From Candidatus Woesearchaeota archaeon (GTDB lineage: Archaea; Nanobdellota; Nanobdellia; Woesearchaeales; DSVV01): a stretch of DNA of 32,328 bases. The notes under the pieces were generated by a model. That model was not told the DNA's origin. It did not search any database and saw nothing but the letters and a program-made list of their open reading frames with translations. The stretch lies in contig JAGVYH010000071.1 of the NCBI GenBank assembly GCA_018303325.1, positions 1-32,328 of the forward strand. Reading direction: 5' to 3'. This document shows, piece by piece, positions 16,163 to 25,004 of this stretch. A program made the translations under genes and the position numbers. The stretch's first letter is position 1, and each line of letters begins with the position of its first letter.

Positions 16163-17200
16163 TTATCTTCTTACTGCTGGTGTTGGATTATACTTATCAA
16201 TTATGTTTGTGTCTAATTTATATTTAGCAGGGTCAACAATTTCGGGTGAAGTAAATGTTAATACACCATATCGTCCATTTTCCCATCTGACAGCCCAATG
16301 TAAGTTTCCGTCATTCTCATCACTATCGATTTTTACAACTCTTTCTGCTCCTAATAAAGAATAGCTATCATTCTTTGCACTCTTACACGCTTCAATATTC
16401 TGTTTATCGAAAGGAATCATCTTAACAGCTTTGCTATCTTGAAGAACTCTTGCAAAAGCGCCATTGTATCCTTCTATAACCTTAGTTCCTAATTCTTCAA
16501 CTTCTTTGTCAACATCCCAATAATATTTATACTTTGGTGCTCCACCTGCACATGGCTCTCCAGCCCTAGAAAGTATTGTTGTAAACATGGAACATGTTAA
16601 ACAAACAGGATCAATTTGTCCATTATAATTGTGTTCCTTTTCATCAACCAATGCTGCTAATGCAACAAGATTAATGCCAAGCTTTCCTTCTCGTTGTAAT
16701 TCTATGGCTTTTTGCACAATTGCTTGTGTATTATGATTCAAAGCACTCCAACGCTTTTCTGTTATTGCAAGATAAATACCGTCTACAATACCAGAAATGA
16801 AACGTGCTTCATTATCTTTAAAATCCCAACCTGTTTGTGGTTTTGGGTAATAAACAGTTGGCCGTTCTGGTCCCATTCCAAATACATGACTATGATAAAA
16901 ATCATCAAGTCTTCGCAATGCTTCAGAATGTTCTGTTCCGTTAGGTTTTCCTTCTTGAAGCGATTTAATAGCAAAAAAATAATTTGCTAAATTATCCAAG
17001 CCTTTTTCTTTATATTCAAGGGTCATCCCATAATATCCTTCCAGCACTCTGTCGCGATTAACTTTAATATCAACATCTGCTACAGCTTGCCATGCAACAT
17101 TTTTCAAAGCTTTTTCTACTTTTCTCATTGCTTTAATAATATTCCACTCAATGGCAATATAGAAATCAAAATTAGTTACATGAATATCGATTATTGTCAT
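16163..17200 (-). CDS. Uncharacterised 345-aa protein
   Basis: I do not recognise this protein. I place the start at the ATG at 17200 (MTIIDIHVTNFDF) because a strong TATA box (TTTATATATAAG, about 17219-17230) lies about 25 nt upstream. A longer frame opening at 17287 would cross that promoter. The protein is soluble in appearance, with helical stretches (RDRVLEGYYGMTLEYKEK, AIVQKAIELQREG), a Cys-containing segment (DPVCLTCSMF then GEPCAGGA) that could bind metal, and a beta-rich C-terminus (WAVRWENGRYGVLTF). It is followed by tandem hairpins. Base composition is slightly less AT-rich than neighbours. Context with structured intergenic DNA on both sides hints at an acquired island. Confidence 0.75.
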   Translation of the reverse strand: MTIIDIHVTNFDFYIAIEWNIIKAMRKVEKALKNVAWQAVADVDIKVNRDRVLEGYYGMTLEYKEKGLDNLANYFFAIKSLQEGKPNGTEHSEALRRLDDFYHSHVFGMGPERPTVYYPKPQTGWDFKDNEARFISGIVDGIYLAITEKRWSALNHNTQAIVQKAIELQREGKLGINLVALAALVDEKEHNYNGQIDPVCLTCSMFTTILSRAGEPCAGGAPKYKYYWDVDKEVEELGTKVIEGYNGAFARVLQDSKAVKMIPFDKQNIEACKSAKNDSYSLLGAERVVKIDSDENDGNLHWAVRWENGRYGVLTFTSPEIVDPAKYKLDTNIIDKYNPTPAVRR

Positions 17201-17337
17201 ATTGATTTGTAAAACATATCTTATATATAAATAATTATTTCTTTTATTATGCCCTTTTAGTACATAAAAAAAGTCTAAAACAGGCAAATCTAGACCATTT
17301 AGTTATACTCTTATCTCTAATAATTTTTTAAGGTACA

Positions 17338-17459
17338 GGCTCCAGCACCGTGTGCCAGAGCCAGAAAACAATGTGCTTTACTGTTTGTTAATTGCTGAAG
17401 TGTTTGTTGGGGGTGTCTAGATTTTGATCTTAGACGCACTTTAGCAACATTAACAAACA
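17338..17459. other. Two strong secondary structures in one intergenic gap
   Basis: Within the gap between the 345-aa and 95-aa genes are a compact hairpin (17338-17362: GGCTC and GCAC arms around CGT) and a long bulged hairpin (17382-17459). In the long one TGTTTGTTAAT pairs with ATTAACAAACA, GCTGAAGT with ACTTTAGC, and GTGTCTAGAT with ATCTTAGACGC, leaving an 11-nt bulge. The compact hairpin becomes a continuous 11-bp stem with two G-U pairs only if RNA is read from the minus strand; the long one uses G-U pairs only in plus-strand RNA. A TATA-like AGTATAAATATC sits near 17520 on the minus strand. It may be a small RNA, a processed 3' region or a mobile repeat. Confidence 0.4.
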
Positions 17460-17564
17460 ACCACGGCACATAAGCATGAATTTTCTCGCTAAATTATCTA
17501 GGAAAGCAGATTTGTGATATTTATACTGCAGATTGTTGGCATTTTTTTATTTTACTAAATCAGT

Positions 17565-17852
17565 TTATGGTTTTCTAACCATATCTGTTTCTTCGTCAAC
17601 AATTACCTTTTGTCGTTTATAATTTAAATTCCAAACCCTGAAAAATTGGGTTACATCTTCGTCATACATATACGGCACAAGCAAAACGCCTTTACCAATA
17701 TGCTGAATCTTCGCAAGTTTTACAATGCCTGTCTTTCCATCTCTGCCTTTTAGAGCATAATAAAACCTGACTTTGTCCTTTTTCTGTAGATGCTCTGTTG
17801 AAAAGCAGTATAAAACCATTTTTTGCGGTTGAACTATAAAATCTTCAATCAT
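17565..17852 (-). CDS. Uncharacterised 95-aa protein next to palindrome array
   Basis: This small protein is rich in beta-strand patterns: KMVLYCFSTEHL, VRFYYALKGRDG, GIVKLAKIQHIGKGVLLVPY, ending with acidic DEETDMVRKP. No membrane segment, HTH or known motif is evident. The ATG at 17852 is directly preceded by a TGTTAG-N5-CTAACA palindrome, and a TATA box (GATTTAAATATAAG on the minus strand) lies about 27 nt upstream, so the gene is probably leaderless and repressible. The start codon's neighbouring bases are part of the first palindrome. It could be the element-encoded regulator that binds the array, but the sequence gives no proof. Confidence 0.7.
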   Translation of the reverse strand: MIEDFIVQPQKMVLYCFSTEHLQKKDKVRFYYALKGRDGKTGIVKLAKIQHIGKGVLLVPYMYDEDVTQFFRVWNLNYKRQKVIVDEETDMVRKP

Positions 17853-18169
17853 GTTAGTCTTGCTAACAGTTCTTATATTTAAATCTTTTTATGTTAGTTA
17901 AGCTAACGATTATTTTATAAAGACTTATTAGTTAAGTTAACTACCCCCATTGATTTCATTATATCTGTTAACTAATCTAACAGAATAATCTAACTAATAT
18001 TTAAATTTTTTGATTTTGTTGACATTTTTTAATAAAATTTACATTGTTAACTAACTAAATTTTATGTTTTGGTCTTATTTGTTAACCAAATTAACACCTT
18101 TATTTTTTATTTTGTAGATTAAACTAACAAATAACTTATTTTAATACTTATTTGTTAATTAAACTAACA
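17852..18169. promoter_or_regulatory. Array of about eight 17-bp palindromes between divergent genes
   Basis: A palindrome with consensus TGTTARTTAARCTAACA recurs at 17852-17868, 17892-17908, about 17927-17941, 17966-17982, about 18045-18061 (degenerate), 18080-18096, 18113-18129 and 18153-18169, with a half-site near 17985-17994. Centres are spaced mostly 33-40 bp. Arms TGTTAR/YTAACA are conserved and the central 5 bp vary. The first copy abuts the ATG of the 95-aa gene and lies after its TATA box. Such an array suits cooperative repressor binding, an iteron-type replication origin, or a partition site. Confidence 0.7.
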
Positions 18170-18254
18170 AAGAGAATTATTGAATGGACTGTAAATAAGT
18201 CTTAAAGTTAAGCTGCTAAAATATTTAAACAACAAAATTAAGTATTATAATTAC

Positions 18255-18989
18255 ATGAACTATCAAGATACAACTATAATCATTCCAACATTTAACGAGG
18301 AGAAGAATATAGCTCAGCTTATTGACAAAATTAAGAAACTTTTGCCAAAAGCGAAGATAATTGTAAGTGATGATGGCTCATTGGATAAAACGCAGGTAAC
18401 TGTAAAAAAAGCTGCAAAAAAGTGGGCAAAAGGATCAAAAGAAGAAAAAGGAGAAAAAGAAGAAAGCGTAATTTTGTTGGACAGAACAAAAACCCTTGTT
18501 CATGGCCTTACTGTCAGTGTAATAGATGCAATTAACTTATGCAAAACATCTTATTTTGTAGTTATCGACGCTGATTTTCAGCATCCGCCTGAAAAGATAA
18601 AAGAGGTAGTAAATAAGTTAAGGGCTAGCGTGGAGATTGTCGTGGGTAACAGAATTAAGGTTAGTGAAGATTGGTCTGTTTCAAGAATAATTATTTCTAA
18701 AACAGCGTATATGCTCGGGTATTTGCGGCTGTTATTAAAGAAATTTCCAAAATATGATATTGTCAGCGGTTTTTTTGGAGGAAGAACAGAGCTAGCTAAA
18801 CAGGTTATTGCACAGAATTATTCAAAATTTGAATTAAAAGGTTACAAAGTGTTGTTTGATATCCTCAAATACCTGCCATCAAATGCAAAAATAGATAAAG
18901 TGGATTATGAGTTTGGCATAAGAAAAGCAGGGCAGTCAAAACTTAACAAAAAGGTTATGTTTTATTATTTAAGGTCGCTGTTTAAGTGA
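18255..18989 (+). CDS. Dolichol-phosphate mannosyltransferase-like GT2 enzyme
   Basis: The 244-residue GT-A glycosyltransferase opens with TIIIPTFNEEKNIAQLI, then IVSDDGSLDKT, the metal-binding region VVIDADFQHPPEKI (near residue 110) and a C-terminal RKAGQSKLNKK motif characteristic of Dpm1/DPMS enzymes. It has no C-terminal membrane domain, so it would act as a soluble or peripheral protein, moving a sugar from a nucleotide donor to a polyprenyl phosphate. A Lys/Glu-rich insert (about residues 58-75) lies after the DDG motif. A TATA-like AATATTTAAA about 29 nt upstream supports the ATG at 18255. It probably supplies lipid-linked sugar for the GT-C proteins encoded at 20.9-30.2 kb. Confidence 0.9.
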   Translation: MNYQDTTIIIPTFNEEKNIAQLIDKIKKLLPKAKIIVSDDGSLDKTQVTVKKAAKKWAKGSKEEKGEKEESVILLDRTKTLVHGLTVSVIDAINLCKTSYFVVIDADFQHPPEKIKEVVNKLRASVEIVVGNRIKVSEDWSVSRIIISKTAYMLGYLRLLLKKFPKYDIVSGFFGGRTELAKQVIAQNYSKFELKGYKVLFDILKYLPSNAKIDKVDYEFGIRKAGQSKLNKKVMFYYLRSLFK

Positions 18990-19106
18990 TGTTTTTGGTT
19001 TAATTTGTTTGCCTAAATTTAATTTATATTTGTATGACAAATGATATAAATCAATATAAACCTGTTTAATTTCTTAACACAATATTGAATTAGCGAGGTG
19101 TTTTAT

Positions 19107-20036
19107 ATGCGTAATTTTACATTATCTGGATTAGCTGTTGTTTTAGCAAGTGCTTTAGGTTGCAGCGGGGAAGAACCACAAGAATCACAAGATGAATTAT
19201 TAGAAAGACCAGCTATTATTCATCCTAGCCAACCAACACAGACACAACAAAATCAACAAGTCTTAATTACATCTTCAAATTATTTTTTAGCTTATCCAAC
19301 ATTACAAGATTTAGAAGATGCAGTTAACTTGTCAACTGATGATTTAAAATGGAAAGAGGATTTATTAGCGCTTTCTGCAAAAGGTGATGAGTTTCATGAG
19401 AGAATACAAAGTTCTTTAGGAATGTCCCTTTTGTATTTAAATGGATTTGAATATAGCTTTAAGAATAAACAAGAAAATTATGAAACTGCATTATATTACC
19501 TAGATTGGGTGAGAACAACTATAGAAAGAGAAGTTCAACTCAATGCCAATGGGACTACTGAATTTATTACCTACGGACTTAATGCAAATAGAGAAATATC
19601 AGACATTTTGCATTCTGCTCAAGATAAAGGTCATTTAAGTAATGTCGGAAAAGTTATAGGCTATTTAGTGAATGCTTCAGTTATTTCACATTATGTGTTT
19701 AACTCTTTTGGTTTTTTTTATGAGACTGACCTTGAAAATGATGGTGCAAGAGTTGCTTTTGAAAACAAATTAGAGGACAAAGCTAAGCTTGAAGAAATGA
19801 GGGATGAAGCAAAAGTAGCATATAATGCTTTACCATTAGATATTAAGTTAGATATAATTGGATTTGTTGGAAAACAGGTTCATAATGGGTTAATGGAAAG
19901 TACATTAAAACTATTAGATAAACCTCAAGATGCACCAAGAGCCCCATCTGAAAAAGAAGAATTTTACCGTCAATTTGGGCAAGAATTGTTTGCAAAATAT
20001 GGGTTAATGGATACAACTCAACAAACTAATAATTAA
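19107..20036 (+). CDS. Putative lipoprotein of unknown function
   Basis: The ATG at 19107 is preceded by an RBS-like GCGAGGTG and gives a 309-residue precursor. A GTG nine bases earlier lies inside that site and is less likely. The N-terminus MRNFTLSGLAVVLASALGC is a short signal peptide with a lipobox (SALGC), followed by SGEEPQESQDE and a Pro/Gln/Thr-rich linker (to about residue 50). The mature part looks largely helical (YETALYYLDWVRTTIEREV, EEMRDEAKVAYNALPLDIKL). I do not recognise a family. It is probably anchored outside the cell membrane. Lipobox proteins are known in archaea but the anchor chemistry here is inferred. Confidence 0.8.
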   Translation: MRNFTLSGLAVVLASALGCSGEEPQESQDELLERPAIIHPSQPTQTQQNQQVLITSSNYFLAYPTLQDLEDAVNLSTDDLKWKEDLLALSAKGDEFHERIQSSLGMSLLYLNGFEYSFKNKQENYETALYYLDWVRTTIEREVQLNANGTTEFITYGLNANREISDILHSAQDKGHLSNVGKVIGYLVNASVISHYVFNSFGFFYETDLENDGARVAFENKLEDKAKLEEMRDEAKVAYNALPLDIKLDIIGFVGKQVHNGLMESTLKLLDKPQDAPRAPSEKEEFYRQFGQELFAKYGLMDTTQQTNN

Positions 20037-20217
20037 TAAACTCCTATTTGTTTGGATGAAGTTTGTTTTGGTAACGTCTTCAAATTGGTAAAATAATAAT
20101 TTTCTAACTTTTTTTCAATATCTGTTTATTGCTCACAATGTGTTATAGAGCGCAGCTAAACATCTCATTAATTTTTTAATAATATTAAATAATAAATAAA
20201 ATTATAATAAACTAAAA

Positions 20218-20256
20218 ATCATCGTGAACCGGTGGCTTCGCCAAGGAACTAAATAA
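20218..20256 (+). repeat. Dispersed hairpin repeat copy
   Basis: It reads ATCATCGTGAACCGGTGG then CTTCGCCAAGGAACTAAATAA, closely matching the minus-strand copy at 9437-9473. The mini-hairpin here is TGGC-TTC-GCCA, a compensated version of GGAC-TTC-GTCC. It sits between the 3' ends of the lipoprotein and HD-domain genes. The preceding 180 bp are AT-rich with no other feature seen. Confidence 0.6.
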
Positions 20257-20268
20257 CTGCATTTTGTT

Positions 20269-20835
20269 TTATCTGTCTAACTTTTTCACAGCGTCTTCAT
20301 ACAATGGTTTAGCTCTCTCTTTTGCTTTTTTTGATGTTATTCTATTATACATCCATTCAAATTTTTCTTTTACATATTCTTTTCCTTTTGTTTCTGCTTT
20401 ATCTAAGAATTTGTTTACATTGCACTCAAAAAAGCTTAAACTGTCTGCATCTTTTAACAGGTTTTGCTCTTCATTGCCGCCATCTTCATGCCTTAAAATT
20501 AATTGTTTCACTTTTTCAATTAATTTATTATCAGCTTTTTGCTTCTTCAAGAAATCAGCTGTTATTTCTGCACCCCTTTCTTGATGCAGCCTTAAGAAAT
20601 CTTTTGAAAGAAAACCTGATTTTATTATCTTTTTTACATCCTCTTTTCTATATGCTCTTTCAATATCATGTGCCACTGCTGAAATAAGTAATGCCTCATC
20701 TGCATTTTTCTTTAATTGCTTAATCCAATATGCTGTTCTTAAAAGATGTTTTACTTCCTGCTCTTTACCTATTTTAATGAATGAATCTATTACAAACTGC
20801 TCTGTTTTTTTGTATAAATTATTTATGTTTTTCAT
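20269..20835 (-). CDS. HD-domain phosphohydrolase
   Basis: The 188-residue protein shows a complete HD metal site: the His of KHLLRTAYWIKQL (residue about 25), the HD pair in AVAHDIERAYR (about 51-52), a further His in LILRHEDGGNEEQ, and the distal Asp in KDADSLSFFECN. This superfamily hydrolyses phosphate esters of nucleotides or related compounds; the substrate here is unknown. Length suits a stand-alone HD enzyme. It is the last gene of the seven-gene minus-strand block, starting 25 bp after the GT-C gene ends, so it may be co-transcribed. A dispersed repeat lies just past its stop. Confidence 0.85.
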   Translation of the reverse strand: MKNINNLYKKTEQFVIDSFIKIGKEQEVKHLLRTAYWIKQLKKNADEALLISAVAHDIERAYRKEDVKKIIKSGFLSKDFLRLHQERGAEITADFLKKQKADNKLIEKVKQLILRHEDGGNEEQNLLKDADSLSFFECNVNKFLDKAETKGKEYVKEKFEWMYNRITSKKAKERAKPLYEDAVKKLDR

Positions 20836-20860
20836 TATGATTTTTATGATTTTATCTCAT

Positions 20861-22585
20861 TTAATTGTCTACTTTATAAATCCTTTTCACTTCCTCATAC
20901 TGTTTTTCAAATACAAGCTTGTTTGAGTTAGAATCTTTTATTTTTTCAAACAATTCTGGCCTTAATGATTCCTCGCATTTCTTGTCAAAGCACATAAACG
21001 GCGCTTCAATGAAGACGACAGCTTTTACCTGTGGCATTAGCTGAGGATCTGTTGTCCATTTATTGTATATGTCATAGCCTTCTTCGACAGAAAAGTAGAA
21101 AGGAATCATCTTTATGTCAGTATAAGCAACATGCACTGGATCACTTGTTAAAATTATACCTTGATTTATGCCCTGATAATTGTCAGAAAAGAATTTATAA
21201 TATTCTTTTATAATCTCTGGCTCATCTTTAGGGGAAGACAAAAACTTATTGTAATCTTTGTGCAGGGAAAGTGTTCCAGCGTAGACAATATATATTATCA
21301 ACAGCAAGTATGGCAGTTTTTTTAGCCAAAACTGCTCTTTTGTATTTTGCTCTCTTGCATTTTCCCTTAAATCAAGCGAGTTGATGTACTTAAACACATA
21401 AACCAATCCATATCCACTTAGAATTGCTGTAAACGGCAACAGCATCAATCCAAATCTTTCCTGTTTGTTTATCATGAATGTAAGATATGCAAGATAAACA
21501 ATAAATGTTATTACAATAATTATGCTTTCATTATAATAACTCTTTTTTTCCAGTTCAATAATGTCTGAAAATTCAGCCGGCTTGTTGAATGTATAGGTTT
21601 TATTTCTTAACTTTTTGTATTCGTTAATTCTTGTTAAAACTCTTACATACATATCTCTTAAAAGAATAAACAGGCCAATTAAGCCAAATATCAAAAACAG
21701 ATTTTGTATGTATAAATTGAAAGGATAATAAAATATGTTTAATAATAAGTCATTAATTGCGTAAGCTGGATTGCCTTGATGAAGAGAAGCTTTTAGTATA
21801 GGGAATAATGCAGACTCATACATTAAGTAATTAAAGATAAACAATATACCCACCAACGGAACAAACCCACCAATATATTTTGCAGAATTAATTAATAATT
21901 CTCTGAATCTTGTTTTTATATCTGTTCTTCCGAGCAGGAATTCTGTAATTAATGCCGCAATGCAGCACACTAAAATAAGGCCTTGCGGATATCTAAAAAT
22001 AAAGGCTATCGAACTTACAACACCAGCAATGACAAATCTTCGTTCAATAAAAAAATATACAGCCAGCAGAACAAAAAATGTTGAGGGTATCTCTGTCATT
22101 AATCTAAGACTATTGTAAAAAAACAAAGGTGTTACTGCGTAAATAAATGCGCTTATTACAGCAATCTGTTTGTTGAATAATTTTAATGAAATTAAGTAAA
22201 CCAAAATGATTGTCCCTGCTGCGAATAACATTTCAATAATTCTGTCAGTAATTATAATATTGATAGCATCAATACTTATTTTTGAGCCAAGTTTCCATAC
22301 AGCACCAAACAACAAAGGCAGACCTAATGGCCTTATCTCTTCCCATAATCCAACCTGTCCAAAAGAATAAATATACTTGCCAATACCAATGTAAACTGCT
22401 TCATCCCATAATACGAAGTGAAACCTTAATAATAAATGCAGAATGTAGACGAGAATGAAAACAATTACTATTACATAAATCCAGTTAATTTTGGTAAGCA
22501 GATTCTTAATCTCGTCTAATTTACCTGAATCTTTTTTATCTGTGTTTTTTTCCGAGTTTCCTGAAATCTTACTCAAACTTGACAT
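20861..22585 (-). CDS. GT-C-type membrane glycosyltransferase (PMT/ArnT-like)
   Basis: I choose the ATG at 22585 (MSSLSKISGNSEK, 574 residues) because GGTGAT precedes it; an ATG 12 nt earlier is possible. After a charged N-terminal tail there are about ten to twelve membrane helices and then an extracytoplasmic C-terminal domain (about 430-574). The first loop contains LWDEAVYIGIGKYIYS and RPLGLPLLFG, the acidic and Arg/Pro signature of GT39/GT83 family enzymes that use polyprenyl-phosphate sugars as donors. A cytoplasmic-like charged loop lies near residue 320. The frame overlaps the end of the upstream 787-aa gene by 17 bp, so they are translationally coupled. Confidence 0.88.
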   Translation of the reverse strand: MSSLSKISGNSEKNTDKKDSGKLDEIKNLLTKINWIYVIVIVFILVYILHLLLRFHFVLWDEAVYIGIGKYIYSFGQVGLWEEIRPLGLPLLFGAVWKLGSKISIDAINIIITDRIIEMLFAAGTIILVYLISLKLFNKQIAVISAFIYAVTPLFFYNSLRLMTEIPSTFFVLLAVYFFIERRFVIAGVVSSIAFIFRYPQGLILVCCIAALITEFLLGRTDIKTRFRELLINSAKYIGGFVPLVGILFIFNYLMYESALFPILKASLHQGNPAYAINDLLLNIFYYPFNLYIQNLFLIFGLIGLFILLRDMYVRVLTRINEYKKLRNKTYTFNKPAEFSDIIELEKKSYYNESIIIVITFIVYLAYLTFMINKQERFGLMLLPFTAILSGYGLVYVFKYINSLDLRENAREQNTKEQFWLKKLPYLLLIIYIVYAGTLSLHKDYNKFLSSPKDEPEIIKEYYKFFSDNYQGINQGIILTSDPVHVAYTDIKMIPFYFSVEEGYDIYNKWTTDPQLMPQVKAVVFIEAPFMCFDKKCEESLRPELFEKIKDSNSNKLVFEKQYEEVKRIYKVDN

Positions 22586-24932
22586 TAATATCACCAAATG
22601 TAACTTGCGCAGGATATTCTCTTAATATTAATTGTCCGTAGGGATAAGATGCGCTGTGAAAAAGAACTGCCCTGTTTTCTTTTGAAAGTTTCAGCCATGA
22701 AACCAGCTTGTCATAATCATCAGAATTAAAAACTCTTGTGGCAATAACTTTTGCATTATTGTTCACTGCTGCATTAACTATCTTGTCCATTTGTGAGAAG
22801 TTATTTATTGTTACATATATTAAATTAAGGTTTATACTTTTTGACAATTCGCTGAAATAATTAGTGGGAGTCTGATAATACCAAACAGCATATGGCAGGT
22901 TTGTTGCATTTGTTACAATTATTTTTTCGCTTAATTTTATTTTTATCGGCTGGTTTCCTATCACTGCTTTTATTACTATTTTTTCTTTTATCATCATTTC
23001 TTCATCTTTTTCATCAATTGCTTTAATTTGTTCTCCTGTTTTGGTGATTTCTTGTTCTTCCTTTTTTATGATTTTTACTGGCGGAGATGTTAATAGATTT
23101 ATATTTTTGCCAAGTGCTAAGTAACTATACTTATCAGGAAGACAGATAACTGTTTTTCCTTTGTTTGATAAATATGCAGCTGCCTTGACTTTGCCGGGAT
23201 GATCACAGTCACTAATAACAATGCTTGCATTTTTTCTGATTGTCTGCTCGACGAGCATATTCACGCCATGAGTATCAACAATAATTGCAATATCCTTTCT
23301 CAAAAATCTTGTTGTTGGATACATTATCTTGTCAAAAGGAACTTCAAACATGAATACATTATTTTCATTAGGAGCATACCATTTTCCATCTTTTTCCATT
23401 ATTATTGTGCCTACTGCCAATTCATGCTGCGCTCCTGTTTGTTTTAATTCTTTAACTCTTCCGCCTTCATGCCATCCAATATCTTCTCTCAGCTCTGTTT
23501 TATTATATTTCAGTCTCTCTGAAAATATAGTTAATATATTGTTGGAATATGGTGAAGCCAATTGCTGTCCTAGCCAATCTCTTGTAACCCTGTCAACCTG
23601 AGAAATCATTATATCTTTGTCTGTAATTTCAATTCCAGAAGCTCCTATAATTAATTTATTTTTATCAAGTGGTTTGTTTATCTTTTCAGGTGAGATTTCT
23701 GATATTTCAAATTCTATAGGCAATGGTTTATTGTTTGCAAGCGCTAAATCAATCTCTGCTCTTTTTGTATTGCCTGAGTTTTTCCACGATTCAGCAGCAA
23801 GCTCAAGAAACGCTTTTTTATTTCTGCCGCAGCCAATTGATACTGTCGTTTCATAAATTATTGCCTTAAACTCTTCGCTGTCAGTTTCAAGAGCAGCTTG
23901 GTCATAATATTTTAAAGAATCACACATCTTGTCAGTATCCTGCATAAGCCTGCCAAGCAGGAATGTTAACTCTCCTTTTAAAAATGAATTCTTTTGATTA
24001 TTTAATCTATTTAATCTATTTAATTCATTTAAGTTATTTGTATTATTTAATTCCTTTGATTTATTCGATTCATTAGTGTTATTTAAATTATTTAAACTAT
24101 TAGAATTATTTAACTTATTAAGATTGTTTAATTTATTTAATTCATTTGCATTATCAGTATTGTTTAAGCTTTTTTCAACATATTCAATATATTGTGTTTT
24201 GTTTACACCAATGCTGTCAAACAAATAATTCATATCATATTTTCTCCCATATTTGTCTGTTGAAGCATTTCTTATTATCTCTTTAATTGTAGCATTTATC
24301 TCTCCGCCGTATTTAAACCCATCTACTTTGATGTTATTAATAATCATAGTTGGAGCCTTTGTAATATTATAACTTTTTACTAACAAAGGAACAAGAACCT
24401 CGTCTTCATAATCCTTGTCTAATGAAAGAACAACTACATTTGTCTTATACGAAAGGCTAATATCTTCCAGAATATAACCCTCTGTAATGCTGTCAGCATC
24501 ATCCTTTTCATAAAAAAATAAAATTGTTACATAATCTGTGTCACATTCTTTGTTGAGCTTATTTATCAGTGTATAAAATTCTAGTTCAAGAAGGAAATAA
24601 TGTCTTTTTAGATAATCAAAATCTATTTTTTTTATTAAACTTTCACTCCAGTAATTTGTCAGGGCAATACCTACTTTATGCATGTCTGTCTTTAAATCAA
24701 AAAACCGCTGGTTCATAACTCCACATTTATCTCCGCCGACAGAATCAATAAATTGCTCCTCTAACAAGTACGCTGTTTTGTCTGTTTCATGATTCTCTAT
24801 AACTCTGGTAATCTCATCCATGCGATATAAATCGAGTACATAACTTATCAAAAGCCCAATAATAAAGATAGATATTGTTAATATTAAGCTGGTTACAAAA
24901 ATCTTTTTTTTAATGTTTGTCTGTGATTCCAT
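22569..24932 (-). CDS. Membrane-anchored multidomain protein, thioredoxin-fold-like N-domain
   Basis: The 787-residue protein has one N-terminal membrane helix (about 12-34). A domain to about 220 (VTILFFYEKDDADSI, NVVVLSLDKDYEDE, YNITKAPTMIINNIKV) looks like a thioredoxin-type fold without the CxxC, and is shared with the 211-aa neighbour. Next come an Asn/Leu-rich low-complexity stretch (about 260-315, encoded by TTTAAT-type repeats at 23998-24170), a helical repeat-like region (about 315-395), and two alpha/beta regions to the end (IAIIVDTHGVNMLVEQTIRK, ASIVISDCDHPGKVKAAAYL). I cannot name the C-terminal family. It is probably exported and membrane-tethered. It lies between glycosyltransferase genes, suggesting a role in surface glycan handling. 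Confidence 0.8.
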   Translation of the reverse strand: MESQTNIKKKIFVTSLILTISIFIIGLLISYVLDLYRMDEITRVIENHETDKTAYLLEEQFIDSVGGDKCGVMNQRFFDLKTDMHKVGIALTNYWSESLIKKIDFDYLKRHYFLLELEFYTLINKLNKECDTDYVTILFFYEKDDADSITEGYILEDISLSYKTNVVVLSLDKDYEDEVLVPLLVKSYNITKAPTMIINNIKVDGFKYGGEINATIKEIIRNASTDKYGRKYDMNYLFDSIGVNKTQYIEYVEKSLNNTDNANELNKLNNLNKLNNSNSLNNLNNTNESNKSKELNNTNNLNELNRLNRLNNQKNSFLKGELTFLLGRLMQDTDKMCDSLKYYDQAALETDSEEFKAIIYETTVSIGCGRNKKAFLELAAESWKNSGNTKRAEIDLALANNKPLPIEFEISEISPEKINKPLDKNKLIIGASGIEITDKDIMISQVDRVTRDWLGQQLASPYSNNILTIFSERLKYNKTELREDIGWHEGGRVKELKQTGAQHELAVGTIIMEKDGKWYAPNENNVFMFEVPFDKIMYPTTRFLRKDIAIIVDTHGVNMLVEQTIRKNASIVISDCDHPGKVKAAAYLSNKGKTVICLPDKYSYLALGKNINLLTSPPVKIIKKEEQEITKTGEQIKAIDEKDEEMMIKEKIVIKAVIGNQPIKIKLSEKIIVTNATNLPYAVWYYQTPTNYFSELSKSINLNLIYVTINNFSQMDKIVNAAVNNNAKVIATRVFNSDDYDKLVSWLKLSKENRAVLFHSASYPYGQLILREYPAQVTFGDINVKFE

Positions 24933-25004
24933 TTTTAGTTTGTTAATAACACATAAGTCTATTGTTTTGTCTCTTTTGTCTGTGATTCGTTTTTTCTCTT
25001 TTCC

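Noticed and set aside
17201-17287. 29-residue N-terminal extension of the 345-aa protein
   Set aside because: It would cross a strong TATA box whose spacing fits the ATG at 17200; the extension has no protein-like pattern.
17338-17459. Structured gap considered as a tRNA gene
   Set aside because: No TPsiC-arm or anticodon-arm pattern and no cloverleaf can be drawn.
17852-18169. Palindrome array considered as a CRISPR array
   Set aside because: Repeats are only 17 bp and diverge, spacers of about 16-23 bp are AT-rich and share sequence, and no cas gene is present.
20264-20687. Two plus-strand ORFs (106 and 121 codons) opposite the HD-domain gene
   Set aside because: Both are antisense shadows of the HD-domain gene, which has a full metal-binding motif set.
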